This document shows, piece by piece, positions 1 to 6,063 of a stretch of 6,063 nucleotides of DNA (position 1 is its first letter; each line of letters starts with the position of its first letter). Both the position numbers and the translations under genes were made by a program. The notes beneath the pieces were generated by a model, which was not told the DNA's origin, searched no databases, and saw nothing but the letters and a program-made list of their open reading frames with translations. Origin of the DNA: Ramlibacter sp. (GTDB taxonomy: Bacteria > Pseudomonadota > Gammaproteobacteria > Burkholderiales > Burkholderiaceae_C); assembly GCA_025351615.1 (NCBI GenBank), contig JANXVP010000171.1, forward strand, positions 1-6,063, written 5' to 3'.

Positions 1-767
1 ATCGGGATGGACCAGGCGCGCGACGAGTTGCTTTACAGCGACGTGAAGGGCAAGAACCCGTTCAAGGACCTGCGCGTGCGCCGGGCGCTCTACCAGGCCG
101 TCGATATCGAGACACTGCGCACCCGCCTCATGCGCGGCCAGTCGTTGGTGACCGGCTCGGTGACGCCGTCGCCTGCCGGCGGCTTCAACGATCCGGAGAT
201 CGAGCGCCGCTTGCCGTTTGACCTGGCCCGCGCCAAGGGCTTGCTCACCGAGGCGGGCTACCCCAACGGCTTCCAGGTGCAGCTGGATTGCCCCAACAAC
301 CGATACATCAACGACGAGGCGATCTGCCTGGCGCTGGCGACCATGTGGTCCAAGACGGCGTCACGGTGAAGGTGCTGTCGCAGCCGCGCGCAAGCTACTT
401 CCCGAAAGCCGAAAAGCTCGACGTGTCGATGTACATGCTGGGCTGGGGCGGCGCCATCACCGACGCCGAAACCACCCTCACGCCGGTTCTGCATTCGCGA
501 GGTGAGGGGGGAACCGGCTACTACAACTGGGGCAACTACAAGAATCCCAAGCTCGACGAACTGATCAATGCGTCGAGCAAGGAAGCGGACCCGGCCAGGC
601 GCGAACAATTCATCAAGGCGGCGCTGCGCGAACACAACGAGCAGGTGCATCACATCCCGCTGCACCGGCAGGTCATTCCGTGGGCGACCCGGTCCAACGT
701 GACTGTGGTCCACCGCGCCGACAACTGGCTCGAATGGCGCTGGGTGACGGTGGGGCCGAAGAGTTGA
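1..767 (+). pseudogene. Family 5 ABC transporter solute-binding protein, C-terminal part, frameshifted
   Basis: This is the C-terminal ~255 residues of a periplasmic binding protein of the SBP_bac_5 (DppA/OppA) type, which binds peptides, nickel or similar solutes for an ABC importer. The 5' end lies outside the window. Frame 1 reads from base 1 (IGMDQARDELLYSDVKGKNP, then RVRRALYQAVD, a family hallmark) and hits TGA at 367-369. The protein continues in frame 3 from about 354 (DGVTVKVLSQPRASYFPKAE, then MYMLGWGGA, YYNWGNYKNPKLDELI, HHIPLHRQVIPWA) to TGA at 765-767. The two pieces are collinear parts of one protein. Restoring one base in AAGACGGCGTC to give AAG ATC GGC GTC reads MWSKIGVTVKV, the expected family sequence, so a single-base deletion is the simplest explanation. 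It may be a real inactivating mutation or a sequencing error. No permease gene follows; the M48 gene starts at its stop codon. Family assignment is strong. The substrate is unknown. Confidence 0.88.
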
Positions 768-2155
768 ACCGGGGCAGGCGGTCGGGTTTTCCTGCGGTCG
801 ACAGGCGTTTTGGGAGCGCAAGCGCGGCCGTTTTGATTGCGCTGGTGGTCGGTTGCGTCGGCGCTGCGGAGTCACCTTCCAACGCACCCGCTGCCGCTCC
901 ACCGAGCGCGGCAGCAGGGGGCACGGTGGCCAACCCGCAGTTTCACATCAGCCCGGTCGACGACGCCTGGCGCGCGAGCTTGCCACGCAGCGCCGACGCG
1001 GCCACGCAAGCCTACATGGATCGCCTGACGCCTGCCGTCGTCACGCGAGCGAACGCCTACTTTGAAGGCGGCTACTGGCTGCAGTTGTGGAACTTCCTGC
1101 TTGGGCTGGCAATTTCGGTTGCTCTGCTAAGCGGGCGGCGTTCGGCCCGCATGCGCGACTGGGCACAACGCGTCGGACGCAAGGGTTTCCTACGTGACGC
1201 GATTTACGGCGGCTTGTTCTCGATTGCCGGCTGGCTGCTTTCGCTGCCGCTCACCATCTATCAAAGCTACTTTCGCGAACACGCATACGGCATGGCCACC
1301 CAGACCTTCTGGCCATGGTTCGGACAGCAAGTGGTGGCGCTGGCGGTAAGCACGGCGGCAATCGCGTTGGCCGTCAGCGTCTTGTACGCGGTCATCCGCC
1401 GCGCCGGAGAGCGCTGGTGGCTTTGGGGCACCGTCACCAGTGTCGCTCTGTTAACGCTGAGCGTGCTGGTGGTCCCGGTCTGGGTCGATCCGCTGTTCAA
1501 CACCTACAAGCCGGTCGAGAACGGCGAGGTCAAGAGCGCGGTGCTGGCCATGGCCAAGGCGAACGGCGTGCCGGCTGACAACGTTTACGAATTCGACGCT
1601 TCGCGCCAGACCACGCGCGTCAGCGCGAACGTCACGGGAATCTTCGGCTCAGCCGCGGTGCGCCTGAACGACAACCTGCTGCGTCGCACCTCGATGCCCG
1701 AGATCCGGGGGGTGATGGGTCACGAGCTGGGACACTACGTGATGAATCACATCTACAAAGTGCTCGCTGCGTTTACGCTGATCTTCCTCGCGGCCTTCCT
1801 GTTCGCCAAGTGGGCGATGGACCGACTTCTTGCGCGCTACGGTGACCAGCTGGGGCTGCAGGGGGCAGGCGACGTCGCCAGCCTGCCGCTGTTGGTGGCG
1901 GTCCTGTCGCTCTTTCTGTTCCTGATGACGCCGGTCACCAATACGATCATCCGCACCCAGGAGATCGAGGCCGATCGATTCGGCCTGAACCTGGCGCGCG
2001 AACCGCACGGCGAAGCCGAAGTCGACCTGAAACTGACCGAATACCGCAAGCCCGACCCCGGTCCGATCGAGGAATGGATCTTCTTCGACCACCCGGGCAC
2101 GCGCTTTCGCATCCACGACGCGATGCGTTGGCGCGAGGCAATGGGCACGCCTTGA
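764..2155 (+). CDS. M48 family metallopeptidase (Ste24/CAAX-protease-like), membrane protein
   Basis: This is a zinc metallopeptidase of family M48, resembling Ste24/HtpX-type membrane proteases. It has 463 residues from the TTG at 764, a usual Ste24-like length. The catalytic motif HELGH is at residues 320-324 (zinc ligands H320 and H324, catalytic E321). The third ligand is probably E400 in EIEAD (400-404). The family motif FFDHP is at 440-444, followed by RFRI (447-450). Hydrophobic segments lie near 18-32, 106-123, 147-166, 187-211, 219-240, 333-349 and 373-396, so the protein should sit in the inner membrane. FEGGYWLQLWNF (100-111) matches the M48 N-terminal domain. The N-terminus is Arg-rich and runs into LVVGC (27-31), which resembles a lipobox, then an Ala/Pro-rich linker (about 35-55). 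TTG 764 overlaps the preceding TGA (TTGA), with GGTGGGG shortly upstream. In-frame ATGs at 734 and 680 are alternatives but would add residues lacking signal character and overlap the upstream gene more. The substrate is unknown; membrane-protein quality control is a family-based guess. Confidence 0.9.
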   Translation: MNRGRRSGFPAVDRRFGSASAAVLIALVVGCVGAAESPSNAPAAAPPSAAAGGTVANPQFHISPVDDAWRASLPRSADAATQAYMDRLTPAVVTRANAYFEGGYWLQLWNFLLGLAISVALLSGRRSARMRDWAQRVGRKGFLRDAIYGGLFSIAGWLLSLPLTIYQSYFREHAYGMATQTFWPWFGQQVVALAVSTAAIALAVSVLYAVIRRAGERWWLWGTVTSVALLTLSVLVVPVWVDPLFNTYKPVENGEVKSAVLAMAKANGVPADNVYEFDASRQTTRVSANVTGIFGSAAVRLNDNLLRRTSMPEIRGVMGHELGHYVMNHIYKVLAAFTLIFLAAFLFAKWAMDRLLARYGDQLGLQGAGDVASLPLLVAVLSLFLFLMTPVTNTIIRTQEIEADRFGLNLAREPHGEAEVDLKLTEYRKPDPGPIEEWIFFDHPGTRFRIHDAMRWREAMGTP

Positions 2156-2222
2156 CGTTGAAGGTCAACAGCGGATATTTACCACGCCCGGCCTGGCTCG
2201 TGTTGTTCGAATCCGGCTTGGG

Positions 2223-2252
2223 GCTGGCGCTCGGCTAGTGCCTAGCGCTGGC
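2223..2252. terminator. Possible bidirectional terminator hairpin in the convergent gap
   Basis: GCTGGCGCT (2223-2231) can pair with AGCGCTGGC (2244-2252): a nine-pair stem with two G-T pairs on the + strand and a 12-base loop. The loop side also holds a competing small palindrome, GCTAG-TGC-CTAGC (2234-2246). The position between two convergent genes fits a terminator. There is no T-run on either side, so it is not a classical intrinsic terminator. In such GC-rich DNA the pairing may be partly chance. Confidence 0.3.
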
Positions 2253-2272
2253 GCTGGCCGAGTCGGGCGGGG

Positions 2273-2288
2273 GCGGCTAACTCGCCGC
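2273..2288 (-). terminator. Small GC hairpin just after the livG stop
   Basis: GCGGC (2273-2277) and GCCGC (2284-2288) form a five-pair all-GC stem with a six-base loop, beginning 2 bases after the livG stop codon when read on the - strand. It could help end the liv operon transcript or protect its 3' end. No T-tract follows, and the stem is short enough to occur by chance. Confidence 0.2.
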
Positions 2289-2290
2289 AG

Positions 2291-3034
2291 TCAGGTCCGT
2301 CCAAGATACACGCGTTTGACCTCATCGTTCTTCTTGATCTCCTCCGGCGTTCCTTCGGCGAGCAGCTCGCCGTGGTGCAGCACGATCAGGCGCTCGCACA
2401 GGCCCATCACGAGCTTCATCTTGTGCTCCACCAGGATCACCGTGCAGTCGGCGTTCAAGCCGGCGATGAGGGCCATCATCACGCGTGTTTCCTCGGGGGA
2501 CATGCCGGCAGTGGGCTCGTCCATCAGAAGCAGCCGGGGCTTGCTGGCCAGCGCCATGGCAATTTCCAGGGCGCGCTGCTGCCCGTGGGCCATGTCCCCG
2601 GCCGTCGACCGGCCGACGGCGCCGAGTCCAACCCGTTCGAGCAGGCGTTGGGCTTCCTGCGAAACATCCGCCAGCGACTCGCGGCGCCGAAAGAATGCGA
2701 AGCGTGACTGGCGCATCTGGGCAGCCAGCCGGACATTCTCGTGGGCGCTGAGCTGCCGGAAGATGTTGGTGATCTGGAAGCTCTTGGCGATGCCCATGCG
2801 GGCGAACTGGTGCTGCGGGGCGCCGGTGATGTCGCGGCCTTCAAAACGGATGGACCCGCCGGTGGGCGCGAAGGCGCCGCTGATCAGATTGAAGAACGTG
2901 CTCTTGCCCGCCCCGTTCGGACCAATGATCGCCGTGAGCTTGCCGGCCGGAAATGCGACTGACACATTGTTGAGGGCAACGAACTTGCCGAACCTCTGCG
3001 TGATGCCATTGACCTCCAGGATGGGACTGGTCAT
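2291..3034 (-). CDS. livG: Branched-chain amino acid-type ABC transporter ATP-binding protein (LivG-like)
   Basis: This is a cytoplasmic ATPase of 247 residues that drives a LivHM-type importer. Visible motifs: Walker A GPNGAGKST (38-46), Q-loop Gln87 in SFQITNIF, signature region MAHGQQRALEIA (148-159), Walker B LLLMDEP (168-174, with D172 and catalytic E173), and H-loop His204 in VEHKM. The C-terminal stretch GTPEEIKKNDEVKRVYLG (228-245) is the branched-chain transporter ATPase tail (BCA_ABC_TP_C) that marks LivG/LivF, and the full length is typical of LivG. The start is the ATG at 3034, whose ATGA overlaps the livM stop, implying translational coupling. The reading frame stays open upstream to 3340, but that extension is out-of-frame livM sequence with no ABC similarity. 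It is the last gene of the operon, and no livF follows. The substrate could be branched-chain amino acids, amides, urea or related compounds. Confidence 0.95.
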   Translation of the reverse strand: MTSPILEVNGITQRFGKFVALNNVSVAFPAGKLTAIIGPNGAGKSTFFNLISGAFAPTGGSIRFEGRDITGAPQHQFARMGIAKSFQITNIFRQLSAHENVRLAAQMRQSRFAFFRRRESLADVSQEAQRLLERVGLGAVGRSTAGDMAHGQQRALEIAMALASKPRLLLMDEPTAGMSPEETRVMMALIAGLNADCTVILVEHKMKLVMGLCERLIVLHHGELLAEGTPEEIKKNDEVKRVYLGRT

Positions 3035-4002
3035 CGGGCCGTTCCCAGCTGGCCAAAGCGTTTTTCCAGCCAGTGCGCCGTGCTGCCCCAGATACCCCGC
3101 GGCATGAAGAGCACGCACAGCATGAAGATGACGCCCACCACCGCCATCCAGTGCGTGGTGAAGGTGGTCGACACGTCTTCCAGGTACAGGATCGCGGCTG
3201 CGCCGACGAAAGGACCGAAGAAGGTGCCCATGCCGCCCAGCAGGCACATCATCACGGCCTGGCCGGACTGCAGGTAGTGCAGGCTGTCGATCGGGACGAT
3301 CGACAGGTGGATCGCCCGCAGGGCGCCTGCCAGGCCACACAGGGAAGCGGAAAACACGAACACCAGCAGCTTGGAGCGGGCGACGTCGTAGCCGCAGGCC
3401 GCGGCCCGCTGGGGGTTCTCGCGGATGGCTTCCCTCACCGCGCCGAAGGGGGAATTCAGCAGCCTTGACACCAGCCAGAGTGCGACCATCACGAACAGGA
3501 GGAACACGTAGTACTTGGTGGTGGGATCGAGCAGGCTGAGCTGCAGTCCGAACAGGTTGATCGCATCGACCTTGACGCCTCTGAGCCCGTTCTCGCCGCC
3601 TGTCCAGTCTTCAGCCTTGTAGAACGCGTAGTAGACGATCTGGGCCAGCGCCAGCGTCACCATGGAGAAATAGATTCCCCGCGTGCGCAACGCCAGGAAG
3701 CCGATCACCAGGCCGGTGAAGCTGGCGGCCGCAACCCCTGCAGCGATCGCGGCCCACCAGGGCCAGCCGCCGGAGACGATCGCAATCCCGCACAGGTAGC
3801 TGCCGACGCCCAGGAATGCGGCGTGCCCGAAGGAGAGCATGCCGGTGTAGCCGAACAGCAGATTGAAGCCGATCGCGTACAGGCCGAACAGCAGGACGTT
3901 CAGGGCCAGCGCCTCGTAGGGCAGCAAGAGGGGCAAAAGTAGCAGCAGGGCCAGAACGACCAGCACCCGGTGGCGGCAGGCGAAGAGGTAGAAGTTGCGC
4001 AT
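3031..4002 (-). CDS. livM: Branched-chain amino acid-type ABC transporter permease (LivM-like)
   Basis: This is an inner-membrane permease of 323 residues in the BPD_transp_2 family that should pair with the LivH-like protein to form the channel. It is strongly hydrophobic throughout. Family hallmarks are FGYTGMLSFGHAAFLG (50-65), the LRTRGIYFSMVTLALAQ stretch (105-121), TGGENGL (134-140), and the cytoplasmic EAA-like loop REAIRENPQRAAACGYD (190-206), which contacts the ATPase. The gene lies 12 bases after livH, and its TGA overlaps the livG start as ATGA. The start is chosen at ATG 4002, nine bases after an AGGA. The preceding codon is TTG (4005), also a possible start and only one residue longer. 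Length and motif order are normal for LivM. Confidence 0.95.
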   Translation of the reverse strand: MRNFYLFACRHRVLVVLALLLLLPLLLPYEALALNVLLFGLYAIGFNLLFGYTGMLSFGHAAFLGVGSYLCGIAIVSGGWPWWAAIAAGVAAASFTGLVIGFLALRTRGIYFSMVTLALAQIVYYAFYKAEDWTGGENGLRGVKVDAINLFGLQLSLLDPTTKYYVFLLFVMVALWLVSRLLNSPFGAVREAIRENPQRAAACGYDVARSKLLVFVFSASLCGLAGALRAIHLSIVPIDSLHYLQSGQAVMMCLLGGMGTFFGPFVGAAAILYLEDVSTTFTTHWMAVVGVIFMLCVLFMPRGIWGSTAHWLEKRFGQLGTAR

Positions 4003-4011
4003 CAAGAGGAA

Positions 4012-4015
4012 TCCT
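4012..4015 (-). promoter_or_regulatory. Ribosome binding site for livM
   Basis: On the - strand, AGGA lies here, sharing its first A with the livH stop (TGAGGA). It stands nine bases before ATG 4002 and six before TTG 4005. This supports a start at this point, and its overlap with the livH stop suggests that ribosomes ending livH can restart on livM. Confidence 0.55.
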
Positions 4016-4902
4016 CAGCCGCTCATCAGGCCGGCTTTGCCGAAGAAGCCCTGCGGCCTCACCAGCAGCACGGCGGCCATGAGCAAGAAGATCGAGAGCT
4101 CGGCGTACGCTGGCGCCCACAGGGACGTCATGCTGGACACGATCCCGACGAGCAGGCCGGCCAGCACGGCACCGGGCAGCGAACCCATCCCGCCCACGAC
4201 TGTGACGACGAACGCTTCGGCCAGGACGCTGATGCCCATTTCGGGATTGACCGCGCGCGTCGGAGCCGCCAGCGCGCCGGACAGGCCAGCGATCCCGGTG
4301 CCGATCCCAAACACGAGCAGCCAGACCCTGGCGACATCGACTCCGAGCACCCGCACGATCTCTGGATCCCGCGAGCCGGCGCGGATGATCAGCCCGTAGC
4401 GGGTGCGTTCCAGGAACAGCCAGAGCGCCGCGACCACCAGGGCGGTGACCGCGATCAGGAACAGGCGGTACCTGGGAAAAAAGCCGAAGCCGAGGTTGAC
4501 CGCGCCACGCAGCAACTCGGGCGTGGAAGTGGGCATGCCCTCAATCCCGAATGCGACTCGCATGGCCTCCACCATCACATAGGACAGGCCGAACGTGAGC
4601 AGCAGCGGATAGTCGATACCCCGTCCGTACAGCGGCCGCACCAGAAACCGCTCCACCAGCAGCCCGAACGCGCCGACAGCAAGGGGGGTCAGCACCAGGC
4701 TGAACCAGAAGCTGCCGGTCAGGCCGTAGAAATAGACGCCCAGGAAGGCGCCCACCATGAAGAAAGCCCCGTGCGCAAAATTGACCACGGTCAGCATTCC
4801 GAAGATCAGCGACAGACCGAGCGCCAGCAGCGCGTAGACGGCGCCCTGGGCGACACCGGTCATCAGCTGCAACAGCAGCAGCGAGACGCTCAGCTCCTGC
4901 AT
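4015..4902 (-). CDS. livH: Branched-chain amino acid-type ABC transporter permease (LivH-like)
   Basis: This is an inner-membrane permease of 295 residues, BPD_transp_2 family, partner of the LivM-like protein downstream. Family features visible: GVAQGAVYALLALGLSLIFG (16-35), immediately followed by MLTVVNFAHGAFFMVGA (36-52), a strongly conserved LivH block. The ERFLVRPLYGRG segment (84-95) and the EAA-like coupling loop RAGSRDPEIVRVLGVD (174-189) then follow, with further hydrophobic helices up to VRPQGFFGK near the C-terminus. ATG 4902 shares its A with the stop of the upstream binding-protein gene (TGATG), so translation is probably coupled. No strong ribosome binding site lies close to this ATG (AAGG is about 13 bases away). 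Length is normal for LivH. The ligand cannot be inferred from the permease. Confidence 0.95.
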   Translation of the reverse strand: MQELSVSLLLLQLMTGVAQGAVYALLALGLSLIFGMLTVVNFAHGAFFMVGAFLGVYFYGLTGSFWFSLVLTPLAVGAFGLLVERFLVRPLYGRGIDYPLLLTFGLSYVMVEAMRVAFGIEGMPTSTPELLRGAVNLGFGFFPRYRLFLIAVTALVVAALWLFLERTRYGLIIRAGSRDPEIVRVLGVDVARVWLLVFGIGTGIAGLSGALAAPTRAVNPEMGISVLAEAFVVTVVGGMGSLPGAVLAGLLVGIVSSMTSLWAPAYAELSIFLLMAAVLLVRPQGFFGKAGLMSG

Positions 4903-6063
4903 CAGACGGCGTTGACCTTGTGGCCCAGCTCCTCGCAGCTGCGCAGGTTAGCGCTTTCGGCCTTCTCGATGGCAAGCACCTTGAACACGTCGTACTTGTC
5001 TTTCATGCCCTTGGACTTGGATTCGACGATGGCCACCGACTGTACCGATTGGTGGTCGCACTTGCGGTAGAACTGCTCGCCCTTGTACCAGTCGTACTTG
5101 AGCTGGCGCAGCGCGATGCTGACCGGCGCCGAGTCGGTCGACCTGGCGTCCAGCACGGCCTGCAGCACGCTGCGCACACCGGCGTAGCCGAGCGCGCCGT
5201 AGTCGGACGGCACCGATCCACCGTAAGCCTTGCGGAACTTGTCGTTGAACGCCTTGGCGCTCGGGATGGAGTCCTCCATGCCCCAGTAGTAGGACGTGCC
5301 GCCCAGGATCCCTTCGAATGCATCGGCCCCCCCGGCCTGGCGCGCCGTGTACAGCAGGACCGGGGTGATCACCTTGGTCCTGGCCTTGATGCCGAAGTCG
5401 CTGACCTGCTTGGCGGAGTTGACCAGGTCGCGCCCGAAGTTGGCCAGCACGAGGATGTCCGGGTTGAGCGCCTGGATCCGGGGCAGGAATGCCGAGTAAT
5501 CGGAAGCCCCCAGCGGGTGGCGGATGTCCGCGAGGGTGGTGACGCCCAGCGGCTTGCCGACCCGCTCGAAGCCGCGGACCATCTCGTGGCCATACGCGTA
5601 GTCGGCCGTCAGGTACACGACGCGCTTGCCGAACCTGGGGAAGGCGTAGCGCCCGACGGCGCCTGCCGTCAGGTGCGGGGTGAGTGCCTCGTGGAATGTG
5701 TAGAAGCCCCAGTCCTTGGCTTCGTTGATGGCGTCGGACTGGCTGATTGAATTGAAGATGATCTTGCGATCGCGCGCCACTGCGTTGATCGACAGCTGGG
5801 TCGCGGCCGAGAGTGACCCGACGATGAAATGGACCTTCTCCTTTTCGATCAGCTCCAACGTGCGGGTCGCAGCCTCGCCAGGGCTGAGCTTGTCGTCGCG
5901 CACGACCAGCTCGGCCTTGCGCCCGCCAAACCCACCAGCGTCGTTGAATTCCTTGACGGCGAGCTGCGCGGCACGAACCTGGTCCTGTGCTTCGGCGGAA
6001 AAAGCACCTGTCAGTGGCACGGGAAAGCCGATGCGGATGTTGCTGTTGCCCTGGGCATGCGCG
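4902..6063 (-). CDS. Branched-chain amino acid-type ABC transporter periplasmic binding protein, 5' partial
   Basis: This is a periplasmic ligand-binding protein of the Peripla_BP_6 (LivJ/LivK-like) family. 386 residues are visible, and the N-terminus lies beyond the right edge. The visible part begins AHAQGNSNIRIGFPVPLTGA. AHA followed by Q looks like a signal peptidase I cleavage site, so only the signal peptide is probably missing. GTG at 6020 would be an internal start inside IGFPVPLTG and is rejected. Features in visible numbering: first strand and PLTG loop (9-19), the DDKLSPGEA segment (56-64), the GSLSAAT ligand-loop motif (82-88), and the YLTADYAYG block of the second lobe. There are just two cysteines, C335 (RKCDHQ) and C376 (RSCEELGH), likely joined as a periplasmic disulfide. 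Its TGA overlaps the livH ATG. Ligand unknown: branched-chain amino acids are the default, but this family also binds amides, urea and aromatic acids. The promoter lies outside the window. Confidence 0.93.
   Translation of the reverse strand, partial: AHAQGNSNIRIGFPVPLTGAFSAEAQDQVRAAQLAVKEFNDAGGFGGRKAELVVRDDKLSPGEAATRTLELIEKEKVHFIVGSLSAATQLSINAVARDRKIIFNSISQSDAINEAKDWGFYTFHEALTPHLTAGAVGRYAFPRFGKRVVYLTADYAYGHEMVRGFERVGKPLGVTTLADIRHPLGASDYSAFLPRIQALNPDILVLANFGRDLVNSAKQVSDFGIKARTKVITPVLLYTARQAGGADAFEGILGGTSYYWGMEDSIPSAKAFNDKFRKAYGGSVPSDYGALGYAGVRSVLQAVLDARSTDSAPVSIALRQLKYDWYKGEQFYRKCDHQSVQSVAIVESKSKGMKDKYDVFKVLAIEKAESANLRSCEELGHKVNAV

Larger units (their letters stand above)
2156..2290. other. 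Convergent intergenic region with no gene
   Basis: This 135-base gap separates the M48 gene (+) from livG (-), whose 3' ends face each other. I see no credible coding region or promoter. It contains three short inverted repeats (2157-2169, 2223-2252, 2273-2288) and repeated CTGGC-type words: CTGGCTCG at 2193, CTGGCGCT at 2224 and 2248, and the tandem hexamer GCGCTG at 2245-2256. The likely role is transcription termination from both sides. Confidence 0.6.

Noticed and set aside
346..372. Programmed ribosomal frameshift in the family 5 binding protein
   Set aside because: The needed shift is -1, but there is no slippery heptamer (TCCAAGACG) and no obvious downstream pseudoknot. This family is not known for frameshifting, so a deletion or error is simpler.
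258..902. A 214-codon open frame on the - strand opposite the family 5 binding protein
   Set aside because: Arg/Pro-rich with no motif, and it spans the junction of two well-supported + strand genes.
2238..3107. A 289-codon open frame on the + strand opposite livG
   Set aside because: Ser/Arg/Pro-rich with no recognisable domain. It lies antisense to a complete ATPase with all ABC motifs.
3035..3340. N-terminal extension of LivG up to 3340
   Set aside because: The extension is Arg/His/Pro-rich out-of-frame livM sequence. The ABC domain begins a few residues after the ATG at 3034, which also forms the expected ATGA overlap.
3970..5070. A 366-codon open frame on the + strand opposite livH and the 3' end of the binding-protein gene
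   Set aside because: The product is a low-complexity run of His, Gln, Glu, Asp and Arg typical of an antisense frame in GC-rich DNA. The opposite strand has a full, motif-bearing permease.
4920..5750. A 276-codon open frame on the + strand opposite the Liv binding protein
   Set aside because: It mirrors codon bias of the real - strand gene and has no coherent domain.
1..6063. A new biological system, CRISPR array, tRNA/rRNA genes, insertion sequence or phage remnant
   Set aside because: I found no regular spaced repeats, no cloverleaf or rRNA-like sequence, no transposase or integrase motifs, and no defence-type domains. All substantial frames belong to known families.

Overview
The window is about 6 kb of GC-rich, gene-dense bacterial DNA. 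Protein flavour (a Burkholderiales-type branched-chain amino acid transporter and a Ste24-like M48 peptidase with the FEGGYW and FFDHP motifs) suggests a betaproteobacterium, probably Burkholderiales. That placement is inference from family resemblance only.

The left part (1-2155) is on the + strand. It opens inside the C-terminal half of a family 5 (oligopeptide/dipeptide type) periplasmic solute-binding protein, whose frame is broken by an apparent one-base deletion near 352-357. The next gene, an M48 metallopeptidase with several membrane segments, follows with no gap. Its best start is a TTG that overlaps the TGA stop of the binding-protein gene.

A convergent intergenic stretch of 135 bases (2156-2290) holds several short GC-rich inverted repeats, but no T-tract and no gene that I can support.

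The right part (2291-6063) is on the - strand. It is a compact branched-chain/amide-type ABC importer operon, in transcription order: periplasmic binding protein (N-terminus beyond the right edge), livH-type permease, livM-type permease, livG-type ATPase. Junctions are TGATG, a 12-base gap with a visible ribosome binding site, and ATGA, so the genes are very likely co-transcribed and translationally coupled. The second ATPase (livF) is not in the window. It must lie upstream of the binding-protein gene, lie elsewhere, or be absent. In this importer the binding protein would deliver ligand from the periplasm to a LivH/LivM channel powered by LivG plus its partner ATPase. The ligand cannot be read from the sequence.

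I found no RNA genes, mobile elements, CRISPR arrays or phage genes, and nothing that amounts to a new system. The points worth checking are the frameshift, the M48 start with its lipobox-like N-terminus, the operon that ends without livF, and the binding protein fused so tightly to its permease gene.
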